This document shows, one piece after another, positions 7,599-15,539 of a DNA stretch of 54,812 nucleotides. Origin of the DNA: an uncultured Clostridia bacterium. Lineage in GTDB: Bacteria; Bacillota; Clostridia; Oscillospirales; Feifaniaceae. Both the position numbers and the translations under genes were made by a program. How positions within the stretch are numbered: position 1 is the stretch's first letter; every line of letters begins with the position of its first letter. The notes beneath the pieces were generated by a model. That model searched no databases. It saw only the letters and a program-made list of their open reading frames with translations, and was not told where the DNA came from. The stretch lies in NCBI GenBank assembly GCA_944376235.1, contig CALWCA010000015.1, positions 1 through 54,812 on the forward strand, read 5' to 3'.

Positions 7599-7835
7599 AT
7601 GAAGAACCTCCTTAGATAAAACCGGCAAAAGGAAAAGGCCTTTAAGGCACGGGAGGTGCCTTTGGGAACCAATGCGCACGGTAAACAGAGCGCAGGGATG
7701 GGAGCGCCGCACAGTCACACCTGCCTGCCGGAGCAAACTGGCTTGCCGGCTCGTCCGTAGCAGGTGCGCACAGGAGATAAAGCCCTGAAAAAGAGAGCGT
7801 CTGCCCCCTCTTGCGGGCACCCGCTCCGTTTTCCG
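7599..7835 (-). promoter_or_regulatory. Long structured leader of thiW
   Basis: This is the transcribed region between the promoter and the thiW ribosome-binding site. On the minus strand a hairpin pairs 7822-7827 with 7794-7799, and internally 7815-7819 with 7802-7806. A second pairs 7760-7766 with 7718-7724, with an inner stem of 7746-7750 and 7727-7731. A track ACCTGCTACGGACGAGCCGG (7765 to 7746) loosely recalls the ACCTG..GGA..GCC strand of a thiamine pyrophosphate aptamer. The conserved CTGAGA element is not found. A regulatory leader is likely; its ligand is open. Confidence 0.45.
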
Positions 7836-7840
7836 TTTTG

Positions 7841-7870
7841 AGTATAGCACCGGGCAAAGCGGGCTGTCAA
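7841..7870 (-). promoter_or_regulatory. Promoter of thiW
   Basis: On the minus strand a consensus TTGACA (7865-7870), an 18-base spacer and TATACT (7841-7846). Confidence 0.75.
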
Positions 7871-7896
7871 GGGGGCGGGCGTTTTTTCAAAGGGAG

Positions 7897-7931
7897 AAAA
7901 AACGCGCCGCCCGCAAGCCGGGCAGCGCGTT
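7897..7931 (-). terminator. Terminator of the RND efflux operon
   Basis: The minus strand reads AACGCGCTGCCCG, a short loop and a near-complementary arm (one bulged position), then six T (complement of 7897-7902). It lies about 120 bases after the RND gene stop. Confidence 0.8.
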
Positions 7932-8053
7932 TTAGAAGCTAAAACACCGGGGAAAGTTTGCAATCGACAGGGAAGAAGGGCTTTGAAAGAGACAAGTTTG
8001 CAAGAAGCTTCCGCTCCGACGGCTCCTGCTCCTGCCAAAAGCCGGACAGGGGA

Positions 8054-11000
8054 TTAGACCTCCTGCGTGACGGGCGCCGGAGAATCGGCTTGCCCGGCCG
8101 ATTGCGCTTTTTGAGCCTTGTTACGCTTGGAGCGCAAACCGATGTGGGAAAGGTCGTCGAGCAGAGAGTAGTACACGGGGGTGAAGAAGAGCGTGACAAT
8201 GGTGGAAACCACCATGCCAACAATCATGACGATGGCCATTCCCGCCATCATTTCGGCTCCCTCGCCCCGGGCAAAAACCATCGGCAGCAGCCCCAAAATG
8301 GTGGTCAGGGTGGTCATGAGAACGGGGCGGACACGGCGCGGGCAGGCGTTGAGAATGGCCGTTTCGCGCTCTTCTCCCCGCCCACGGCGGATGTTGATGT
8401 AGTCGACCAGAACGATACAGGCGTTGACTACAACGCCGGCCAGCATGATGACGCCGACGAGCGCCACAATAGAGATTTTGTTTCCCGTGAGGGGCAGCCC
8501 AAAGATTCCGCCCAGGAAGGCAATGGGCAGCACCAGCATGATGATGACCGGCATGAGGAAGGATTCAAACTGGCTGGCCAGCACGAAATAGACCAGGCCG
8601 ACGGCCACGATGAGGGCGCGCCCCAGCGTGGTAAAGGCCTCGATCATGTCGGCGTAGGAGCCGCCCGTTTCGGCAAAGTAGCCCTCGGGGAGGGGAAACT
8701 CGTTGAGGATGTCGTTGATGGCCGCCGTCATGGAGACCACGTCGCCCGAGAGCGTGTTGCCCGTGATGGTGATGGCGCGGCTCTGGTTGTCGCGCGTGAT
8801 CGAGAGAGGTGCCAGCTCCACCGTGACGTCGGCCACAAGCTCTAAGGGGATATTGCCATAGGAGGTGGAGATGGACATGGCTTTGAGGGCGTCAAGCGAG
8901 GTGGCCGAGAGGGCGTCGCCCTTGACCGAGACGTCGATCTCGTTGCCCGAGAGCTTGAGCGTCGTGGCGGTGGTGCCGGTCAGCTCGCTGCGCACTGCCG
9001 AGCCGATGGCGGAGGCCGTGAGCCCAAAGCGCGCCGCGTTTTGCCGGTTGACGGTGACATTGACCTGAGGGGTGCGCTCGGAGGCCGAGCTCTCCACGTC
9101 GACGGCATCGGGCAGGGCGGCAATGCGTGTGACAAGCTGATCCGCCAGCCCGGACAGACGGTCGTAATCGTCTCCGGTCAGCTCCACCTGGATTTCGTTG
9201 CCCGAAATCATGCCCATCATGCCAGAGCTGTCCACCGTAATTACGCAGCCGGCGATGTCGGAGAGGCGGGCGCGCAAATCGTCGCCGATTTCGCGGGCGG
9301 AGCGATCGCGCTGCTTGATCTCCACTAAGTTGACGGTAAAGGAGGAGGAGCTCTCGGAAGCCGAATAGTAAAAGTCGGAGAGCTCGGGAACGCTTTGCTG
9401 GATGATTTCGGAGATGGTGTCCGAAATGGCGGCGGTCTCCTCAAGTTCACTGCCGAGCGGCATGGAGACGCTGATGGAAACCGAGCCCTGATCCATGTCG
9501 GGCAGAAGCTCCGAGCCCACCGAGGCAGAAACCGCCCCAAAGAGAAAGACAAGAGCCAGCGAAACTGTCACGGCGATCCAGCGCCGCTTGAGCAGCACAG
9601 CCAAAAGCGCGCGATAGCGGTCCATGGCCCTTTGGGCAAATCCCGCGCGCTTCCCCCCGGCCGTTTCCACCAGACGCTGCTGCCCTTTTCCCTTGCGGTC
9701 GAGCAGATAGTAGCACAGCAGGGGGACCAGCGTAAGCGCAATGAAGAGCGAGGAGAGCAGCAGGGCCGCAATGGTCAGGCAGAAGTCGCGGAAAATCTGG
9801 CCCGAGAGGCCGGAGGCCAGCCCGATGGGCAAAAAGACCACCACGGTGGTCAGGGTGGAGGCGGTGATGGAAAGGGAGATCTCCGCCGCACCGCCGATGC
9901 AGGCCTCCCACCGGCTCTTGCCGTCGGCTCTGTGTGTGAAGATGTTTTCCAGCACCACGATGGAGTTGTCGACAATCATGCCGACACCCATGGCGATGCC
10001 GCCCAGGCTCATCATGTTGAGCGTGATGTCGAGCATCTGCATGAGCAGGAAAACCGAGATGATGCACACCGGCATGGAAACGGCGATGACAAGGGTGGCG
10101 CCGCCGTCGCGCAGGAAGAAGAGCAGCACCATGGCGGCCAGCAGCACGCCCAGCACGATGTTTTGCACGGTATTGTCCACCGAGAGGTCGATGTAATCCC
10201 TCTGGTCCATAACGGAGGAGACCGAAACGGCCGAATAGTTGGCCGCAAGCTGATCAATGGCCTCTTCGGCCGCGCGGGAGACCGCGACGGTATTGACGTC
10301 GGACTGCTTGTTGATGGTGAGCAGCACGCAGGACTGCCCGTTGACCTTGGCGATGTCGGAGACCTCTTTTTGGGTCATCGAGACGTCGGCAATCTCGTCA
10401 AGGCGCACGCTGCCGCCCGTGGGCAGGGGGATGAGCGTGCTGCGGATGTCCTCGATGGAGGTGAACTGCGCGTCGGTGCGCACCGAAAGCGTCCCGGAAC
10501 CGTTTTGCACGGTGCCTGCCGGGATCATGACGTTGTCTGACGCTAGAATGCCCGAGATGTAGGAGAGCGACAGGTTGTAGCCGGCCAGGCGATCGGCTTT
10601 GGTGACAACCGAAATTTCGTTTTCTACACCGCCCGATATGCTGACCGAGGCCACGCCTTCCACACGCTCGAGCGCGGGGGAGAAGACGTCTTCAGCCAGG
10701 TTCTGCAGGTCGGCCAGATCCCTCCCCGACAGGGCGTAGACCGCCGCCGGCATCATGTCGGGGTTGATGGTCATGACGGTAGGGGACGAGCAGTCCTCGG
10801 GCAGGCTTGACTTCACGAGGTCGATCTTCTCGCGCAGGTCGAGTGCGGCCATGTCCATGTTGGTGCCGTCGGAAAAGGTGACCATGACCATGCTCATATT
10901 TTCCGAGGAGGTCGAGGTCAGCTCCTCCATGCCTGACACGGTGGCGCAGGCCGATTCCAGGGGCCTTGTGACAAGCTCCTCCACCTCCTCGGGGCCGGCC

Positions 11001-11158
11001 CCGGGGTAGGTCGCGTAAATTACGGCCATGGGGAAGTCGATGTTGGGCAGCAGCGCCAAAGAGAGGTCGGAAAAGCCCAGCAGCCCGAAGATGACCACAA
11101 TGACAAAAATCAGAAAGGTGGTGACCTTGTGTCTGATACAAAATTCCGCAATTTTCAC
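8054..11158 (-). CDS. RND-family efflux pump permease (HAE1/AcrB-like)
   Basis: A 1034-residue inner-membrane transporter of full family length. It starts with the typical amphipathic helix and first membrane segment (KIAEFCIRHKVTTFLIFVIVVIF). It then has two large extracytoplasmic porter loops and two sets of membrane helices. In the fourth membrane segment it reads MGVGMIVDNSIVVLENIF: the first proton-relay Asp is kept and the second is Asn, as in many RND proteins outside the AcrB group. It should export hydrophobic compounds by proton antiport. The start is GTG with GGAGGG upstream. It lies 3 bases after the adaptor gene, so the two are certainly co-expressed. The substrate is unknown. 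Confidence 0.92.
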   Translation of the reverse strand: MKIAEFCIRHKVTTFLIFVIVVIFGLLGFSDLSLALLPNIDFPMAVIYATYPGAGPEEVEELVTRPLESACATVSGMEELTSTSSENMSMVMVTFSDGTNMDMAALDLREKIDLVKSSLPEDCSSPTVMTINPDMMPAAVYALSGRDLADLQNLAEDVFSPALERVEGVASVSISGGVENEISVVTKADRLAGYNLSLSYISGILASDNVMIPAGTVQNGSGTLSVRTDAQFTSIEDIRSTLIPLPTGGSVRLDEIADVSMTQKEVSDIAKVNGQSCVLLTINKQSDVNTVAVSRAAEEAIDQLAANYSAVSVSSVMDQRDYIDLSVDNTVQNIVLGVLLAAMVLLFFLRDGGATLVIAVSMPVCIISVFLLMQMLDITLNMMSLGGIAMGVGMIVDNSIVVLENIFTHRADGKSRWEACIGGAAEISLSITASTLTTVVVFLPIGLASGLSGQIFRDFCLTIAALLLSSLFIALTLVPLLCYYLLDRKGKGQQRLVETAGGKRAGFAQRAMDRYRALLAVLLKRRWIAVTVSLALVFLFGAVSASVGSELLPDMDQGSVSISVSMPLGSELEETAAISDTISEIIQQSVPELSDFYYSASESSSSFTVNLVEIKQRDRSAREIGDDLRARLSDIAGCVITVDSSGMMGMISGNEIQVELTGDDYDRLSGLADQLVTRIAALPDAVDVESSASERTPQVNVTVNRQNAARFGLTASAIGSAVRSELTGTTATTLKLSGNEIDVSVKGDALSATSLDALKAMSISTSYGNIPLELVADVTVELAPLSITRDNQSRAITITGNTLSGDVVSMTAAINDILNEFPLPEGYFAETGGSYADMIEAFTTLGRALIVAVGLVYFVLASQFESFLMPVIIMLVLPIAFLGGIFGLPLTGNKISIVALVGVIMLAGVVVNACIVLVDYINIRRGRGEERETAILNACPRRVRPVLMTTLTTILGLLPMVFARGEGAEMMAGMAIVMIVGMVVSTIVTLFFTPVYYSLLDDLSHIGLRSKRNKAQKAQSAGQADSPAPVTQEV

Positions 11159-11161
11159 AGG

Positions 11162-12283
11162 TCAGCCCTCCACGATGCGCACGGGGGCGCCGTCGGCAAG
11201 GTAGCTCTGCCCCACGACGACAAGCTGCTCCCCGCCGGTCAGGCCCTCGACGACCTCGGTGACGCCGTCGCCCACCAGTCCCGTGGTCAGCACGCGCTGG
11301 GAGGCAAGGCCGTCCTCCACGACGTAGACCGACTGGGAGACGCCGTCGTTCAAAATGGCCTCGGTCGGCACGGTGATGACGTTTTCGCGCCGCTCGGTTT
11401 CAAAGAGCACGGTGGCAAACATGCCGGCCGTGAGCGTGGTGCCCTCCGGCAGGTCGAGCACAACGTCAAAGAGTTGGGTCATGGCGCCGGCCGAGGGGGA
11501 GATGGTGCGGATGGTGGCCTCCAGGGTCTCGTCGGAGGCCGAGGAGATGACAACCTGAGCCGTATCCCCGATGGAGAGGTAGGGCTGCACCGCCTCCGAG
11601 ACCGACACCGTCACCTGGGAGCCGCTTTCGGTGATCACGGCGGCGGGCGAGGCGGGCGAGGCCGTGGCGCCCACCACCACCGACAGGGAGGAGACGATGC
11701 CGTTCATGGTGGATTTGACGTCGGCATCGGCCATGGTGTCGCGCAGCGTCTGGAGGTTGTCTTCAAGCTGCTGCAGCGTGGAGGCCATGGAAGTCTGGGC
11801 AGACAGCAGCGTCACGCGGGCGGTGTCGAGCTCAAGCTGGGAGGCGGCGCCCACTTCCAGCAGCGCCGCCGTATTGTCGTAATTGGTCTGGGCCTGCTGC
11901 ACCTGGGCCTCGAGCAGCTCCTTCGTGCGCGTATAATCGCTCGACAGGGAGTTGTAGGAGGTCTGCAAGTCACTCTTGTCCAGGGAAAAGAGCACCTGGC
12001 CGTTTTCCACCTTGTCGCCCACCCGGACGTAGACGGCCGTCACCTTGGCCGAGAGAGGGGCAAGGATGGACACCTCGCGGGCGGCGGCAACCTTGCCGGA
12101 CAGGCGTGCCTGAGCAACCAGGTCGCCATGGGTGACGGTAGTGACCTCGACAGGCGTGCCTACCGTCTCCGAAGGCTCTCCCGAAACAGGTTCACTGCTG
12201 GGGGAGCAGCCAAACAGCAGTCCCAGTGCGGCGCCAAGGCCCAGCAGCCGCAGGGCAAAAGAAGGTGTTTTGGTTTGGATCAT
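11162..12283 (-). CDS. RND efflux periplasmic-adaptor-type lipoprotein (HlyD/MFP family)
   Basis: A 373-residue secreted lipoprotein. The signal peptide ends in LGLLFGC, a lipobox, so the protein is tethered to the outer face of the cytoplasmic membrane. The body has the membrane-fusion-protein layout: a first barrel/lipoyl strand around residues 60-110 (GKVAAAREVSILAPLSAKV), a coiled-coil hairpin (LSSDYTRTKELLEAQVQQAQ), then the second lipoyl half, beta-barrel and C-terminal domain. It links the RND pump to the TolC-like protein encoded upstream. The ATG at 12283 is chosen over a longer frame because of the signal peptide and GGGAGGA upstream. Confidence 0.88.
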   Translation of the reverse strand: MIQTKTPSFALRLLGLGAALGLLFGCSPSSEPVSGEPSETVGTPVEVTTVTHGDLVAQARLSGKVAAAREVSILAPLSAKVTAVYVRVGDKVENGQVLFSLDKSDLQTSYNSLSSDYTRTKELLEAQVQQAQTNYDNTAALLEVGAASQLELDTARVTLLSAQTSMASTLQQLEDNLQTLRDTMADADVKSTMNGIVSSLSVVVGATASPASPAAVITESGSQVTVSVSEAVQPYLSIGDTAQVVISSASDETLEATIRTISPSAGAMTQLFDVVLDLPEGTTLTAGMFATVLFETERRENVITVPTEAILNDGVSQSVYVVEDGLASQRVLTTGLVGDGVTEVVEGLTGGEQLVVVGQSYLADGAPVRIVEG

Positions 12284-12302
12284 GGCAAAAGCGTCCTCCC
12301 TT

Positions 12303-13613
12303 TTACTCGTTGACATATTCGTTGACAATGCCGCGCAGGGCCCACTGGTAGCTGTTGTAGGCCGACAGCAGGTTGTCTGCACAAGAGCCCACCTTGGATT
12401 CGGCGGCCTCCAGCGTCTCCTGCTGGGTGGCAAGCTCGTTGTCGGAAATCATGCCGCGCTCGTGCTTAACCAGCGCGGCCTCATAGTCCTTTTGCGCAAA
12501 TCCCAGCGCCGACTGGGCGGCCTCCAAAAGCTGCGCATTGTCACTCACAGAGACCGACAGGTTGAAAAAGGCCAGCTCAAAGCTCTGAACGGCGGCGTCT
12601 TTTGTGTAAACGATGGCATTGTAGTCGTGCTCAGCCATGTCCTTCTGATAACCGGAGGGGGCGTCGTCCCAGGCCTCCTTGGCGTCGTCGACCTCCTTTT
12701 GACGCAAATAGAGATCCAGGCTGTTTTGCTTGGCCGTTTCCAAGTCGGCCTCAAAATCCATGGCGTCAAGCTGCTCCTGTGTCACACGGGGCAGGGGCTG
12801 CAGCGTGAGCTGCTGCATGGGGCTCTCGCCTACCAGGGCGGAAAGCTGCGCCTTGAGGCGGTCGATTTGCAGCGACAGCGAGGTCAGGCTGCTGTTTGTC
12901 TCGGTGCGGGTGTTTTTGAGTTCGAGCAGCGTAAGCTCGGAGATCTGTCCCAGCTCATACCGCTTTTCCATCTCGGCAACCGAGCGGTCGAGTGCGGCCA
13001 GGCCGCGCTGTCCGTCTTCAAGCGAACGCTCGAGGGAAATGGCGGTGATGTAAAGTGACTGTGCGCCATAAATGATTTGGTTGCGGCCGGTCTCGGTCTG
13101 CCACACGGCCTCTCGGTAGCTCTTTTCATATTCCTCGGGCTTGAGCGACTCAAGCTGATTGAGAATTTGCTCTTGCTGGGCGGCCAAGTAGGCGGCGCTG
13201 TAACCGGTGTCCATCTGGGTGTAGGCGGCGCCGAGCGGGTTGCTCTGAGTCGACGAGGTGGCATACATACTGCCCATCTTGCCGTAGTTGAAGAGCATGT
13301 CGGTCATGGCGTTGTGGGCTTCCAGCAGCGTATCATAGGCCTGTTTGCGATCCATGGCGTCAAGACTGGCCATGCTCTCATCCACCGAGCGCATGGTGAG
13401 ATTGCCCTCGCGCACGCGCTGCTCGAGGTTTTCAAACGACAACGTGCCTTCGGCGTCGGGCTCGGCGGCAGGCTCCCCCGCCTGCTGTCCCCCTTCTTGC
13501 GGTGCGGCATCCTGCCCCTCCACGGGCTGCGCATCCTCTGCGGCAAGGGCAGTGGACAGCAGCGTGAAGGCAAGCAGCAGCGTGCAAAGCAAAAACAAAG
13601 CTGTTTTTTTCAT
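12303..13613 (-). CDS. TolC-family protein
   Basis: A 436-residue secreted protein. A clean signal peptide (MKKTALFLLCTLLLAFTLLSTALA) is followed by an acidic, Gln/Pro-rich stretch to about residue 58. Then come long alpha-helical segments in the TolC pattern of two repeats, such as ALDRSVAEMEKRYELGQISE with LLELKNTRTETNSSLTSLSL, and late in the protein YEAALVKHERGMISDNELAT. In diderms TolC forms the outer-membrane channel. In this apparently single-membrane organism it may instead act as a soluble or wall-associated extension of the pump. It sits directly upstream of the adaptor gene (19 bases) in the same unit. Confidence 0.78.
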   Translation of the reverse strand: MKKTALFLLCTLLLAFTLLSTALAAEDAQPVEGQDAAPQEGGQQAGEPAAEPDAEGTLSFENLEQRVREGNLTMRSVDESMASLDAMDRKQAYDTLLEAHNAMTDMLFNYGKMGSMYATSSTQSNPLGAAYTQMDTGYSAAYLAAQQEQILNQLESLKPEEYEKSYREAVWQTETGRNQIIYGAQSLYITAISLERSLEDGQRGLAALDRSVAEMEKRYELGQISELTLLELKNTRTETNSSLTSLSLQIDRLKAQLSALVGESPMQQLTLQPLPRVTQEQLDAMDFEADLETAKQNSLDLYLRQKEVDDAKEAWDDAPSGYQKDMAEHDYNAIVYTKDAAVQSFELAFFNLSVSVSDNAQLLEAAQSALGFAQKDYEAALVKHERGMISDNELATQQETLEAAESKVGSCADNLLSAYNSYQWALRGIVNEYVNE

Positions 13614-13674
13614 GTGGCAGACTCCTTCTTCTCATGTCAAACTGTCAAAAACCTTCAAACGCCCTGTTTCAGGG

Positions 13675-14121
13675 TTATAACCTGCGGCTCAGCCAGTGAA
13701 AGACAATCAGATTGAACAGCAGGTGCAGCAAAATCAACAGGCTCAGCAGCACCACAACCGTGCGGCTGAATTCCATAAAGATGCCAAAGGTGGCAAGAAG
13801 GGAAAAAATCACCACGAACAGCCCTTCCGCCAGCAGCAGTGCACAAAAGCTGATGTAGCAGGCCCTGTCGCGCAGCATGATGTGACGCTCGTCCTGAAGC
13901 AGGATGCGGTGGGTCTCCAGCCGTTTTTCATAGAGCTGGGCGCGCTCGGGATTTTGATAGTACCAATAGGAAAAGAGCGTGACAATGCCGCAGCCAAGCC
14001 CCGCACCCGTCAGCCCCCATAAAAAGCCTTTGTAGGGAAGGTCGCCAAAGGTTGCCGCAGCGCAGAAAAGCAGCCCGAAGAAAAGCTGTGCCAGCCCCAT
14101 AAACAGCACGTTCTTTTTCAT
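13675..14121 (-). CDS. Small four-helix membrane protein linked to the XRE regulator
   Basis: A 148-residue protein with predicted membrane segments near 5-23, 33-54, 88-112 and 119-143 and a charged cytoplasmic loop (ERAQLYEKRLETHRILLQDE). I do not recognise the family with certainty. Paired small XRE regulator and polytopic membrane protein genes are widespread in Firmicutes. Its ATG directly abuts the regulator's stop (TAAATG), so translation is coupled. It may sense membrane stress for the regulator, or serve as the regulator's conserved companion; this is inference. Confidence 0.7.
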   Translation of the reverse strand: MKKNVLFMGLAQLFFGLLFCAAATFGDLPYKGFLWGLTGAGLGCGIVTLFSYWYYQNPERAQLYEKRLETHRILLQDERHIMLRDRACYISFCALLLAEGLFVVIFSLLATFGIFMEFSRTVVVLLSLLILLHLLFNLIVFHWLSRRL

Positions 14122-14322
14122 TTAGGAGCCCTCCTCATAAATGAAAATGTCTTCGATGGTCAGCCCGAAGTAGCGGGCCAGCTTGAACGCCAGCAGGATG
14201 GAGGGGTTGTAGCGCCCGTTTTCAAGCGAACCGATGGTCTGACGCGACACGCGCAGCACGGCGGCAAGCTCTTCCTGCTTGATGCCGCGCTGCTTGCGCA
14301 ACTGTTCCAGATTGTTTTTCAA
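14122..14322 (-). CDS. XRE-family helix-turn-helix regulator (YozG-like)
   Basis: A 66-residue DNA-binding protein consisting of little more than a Cro/C1-type helix-turn-helix: LRKQRGIKQEELAAVLRVSR then QTIGSLENGRYNPS, with the short tail typical of YozG/YgzD-type regulators. The start is TTG, with AAGGAGGGG 6 bases upstream. It is the first gene of the unit that continues with the membrane protein, TolC-like, adaptor and RND genes. The palindrome at 14381-14398 lies at its transcript start, which suggests autoregulation and control of the pump. Confidence 0.85.
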   Translation of the reverse strand: MKNNLEQLRKQRGIKQEELAAVLRVSRQTIGSLENGRYNPSILLAFKLARYFGLTIEDIFIYEEGS

Positions 14323-14380
14323 GAGCGCCCCTCCTTCTTCGCAAAATGGATGTCGCAGCCTTTTCAGGGGGTTTGCAAAA

Positions 14381-14398
14381 TGGAAAGTTTACTTTCCA
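14381..14398. promoter_or_regulatory. Palindromic candidate operator of the XRE regulator
   Basis: TGGAAAGT, two bases, ACTTTCCA: perfect 8-base arms placed immediately downstream of the -10 box of the regulator promoter, over the expected transcript start. Binding there would block initiation. Confidence 0.6.
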
Positions 14399-14427
14399 AG
14401 GATATCATTGTGACGAAAGGATGTCAA
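14399..14427 (-). promoter_or_regulatory. Promoter of the XRE-RND operon
   Basis: On the minus strand consensus TTGACA (14422-14427), an exact 17-base spacer and TATCCT (14399-14404). Confidence 0.75.
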
Positions 14428-14590
14428 GTGAACATTCCATGAAGGAAGGGTGGCCGAGGGCCCCGGAGGCGGGGAGCAGGCAGGAGTCAGGCGGTGTTTG
14501 GGGAGGAGGGCACGAAAAAATTGGAAGAGAGGCAAAAAGGGGGTACGGTGTCGGAAAACAGGGTAAACCAGAGAGGTAAGGGGCCTTGGG

Positions 14591-14640
14591 GCCCCTTCAA
14601 AGAAGCCCCCACCTTGTGGTGGGGGCTTCTTTGAAGGGGC
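14591..14640 (-). terminator. Very long perfect hairpin after nudC
   Basis: Perfect 23-base arms (14591-14613 and 14618-14640) enclose the loop TTGT, 12 bases after the nudC stop on the minus strand. There is no T-run on either side. It may stop transcription or protect the mRNA 3' end. Confidence 0.6.
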
Positions 14641-14651
14641 GAAGCAGGGTT

Positions 14652-15512
14652 TTACACGGGCTTTTGACGGTTGAGGTCCAGGTAGAGCTCGTTGACGCCG
14701 TTGCGCACACACTCAATGAGCTCCTGGGCGATGGAGGTGCTGGTGAGCGTGGGAGGGATGTTCTGGCGCTCAAACCACACGGCCTCGGACAGCTCGCTCT
14801 CCTGCAGGGTAATGCCTGCGTCGCCGTCGAGTTCGGCAAAAAAGCCGATCATGACCGAGTCGGGGAAGGGCCAGGGCTGGCTCTTGTAGTAGGTCACGTT
14901 TTTCACGCGCAGCCCCACCTCCTCAAACACCTCCCGGCGTACAGCCTGCTCAAAGGTCTCGCCGATTTCCACAAAGCCCGCAATCAGACCGTAACGCTTG
15001 TAGGTGCCGCGTGAGGAGCGCGCCATGAGCAGGCGCTCCCCGTCGGTGATGGCCACAATGACGGCGGGGGCGATCTTGGGGTATTCCACCATGCCGCAAT
15101 CGCACACCAGGGCGCGCTCAAAGTCGCTGTTTTTCATGGGGGCGCCGCAGCGCCCGCAAAAGGCGTGGTCGCGCTTCCAGCGGTAGACGTGGGCGGCGGT
15201 GTGGCCGGCAAAGGCCAGGTGCTGCATGAGGGCGGTGTTGAGAGAGGAGACCGGCTCAAAGAGGCAGCCCGGAGGCGTCTGCTCGGTCGAAAGAGGCCGG
15301 CGCACCAGGAAAAAACGCATTTCGTCGATGGAGAAGAGGTATTCGCTGTGGAGCATGAGCTCTTCGCCGACGTCGGAAAACAGCGGGATGGTGCGCGGTT
15401 CACCGGTGAGCAGAATGTCGTTTTTGAAAAAGCACAGGGCATAATCGCCGGCAGTAGGGGTCTTGTGCGCAAAGGCGTTGTCAAAGACAAAGGGCGCAAT
15501 GTCGTGAAGCAT
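14652..15512 (-). CDS. nudC: NAD(+) diphosphatase NudC
   Basis: A 286-residue Nudix hydrolase with the full NudC layout: an N-terminal domain, a zinc ribbon with Cys119, Cys122, Cys137 and Cys139, and a Nudix box at 179-201 (GFVEIGETFEQAVRREVFEE and on). The NADH-specific motif SQPWPFPDS follows at 211-219. It splits NAD(H) into NMN(H) and AMP and can remove NAD caps from RNA. The ATG at 15512 is preferred over the TTG three codons earlier because AAAGGAG touches the TTG but lies 9 bases from the ATG. It is 27 bases after the permease stop and ends the purine uptake unit. Confidence 0.92.
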   Translation of the reverse strand: MLHDIAPFVFDNAFAHKTPTAGDYALCFFKNDILLTGEPRTIPLFSDVGEELMLHSEYLFSIDEMRFFLVRRPLSTEQTPPGCLFEPVSSLNTALMQHLAFAGHTAAHVYRWKRDHAFCGRCGAPMKNSDFERALVCDCGMVEYPKIAPAVIVAITDGERLLMARSSRGTYKRYGLIAGFVEIGETFEQAVRREVFEEVGLRVKNVTYYKSQPWPFPDSVMIGFFAELDGDAGITLQESELSEAVWFERQNIPPTLTSTSIAQELIECVRNGVNELYLDLNRQKPV

Positions 15513-15539
15513 GCGGGTCAACTCCTTTGGGGGAGGGGA

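Larger units (their letters stand above)
14323..14651. other. Gap between the efflux operon and nudC
   Basis: The gap holds the regulator promoter and operator at 14381-14427, then about 160 bases of G-rich sequence without a credible gene, then the long hairpin at 14591-14640. Confidence 0.5.

Noticed and set aside
9395-10540. Plus-strand 381-codon frame over the RND gene, and a similar one at 11129-12313
   Set aside because: Both are antisense shadows of RND and adaptor coding DNA without start signals or family features.
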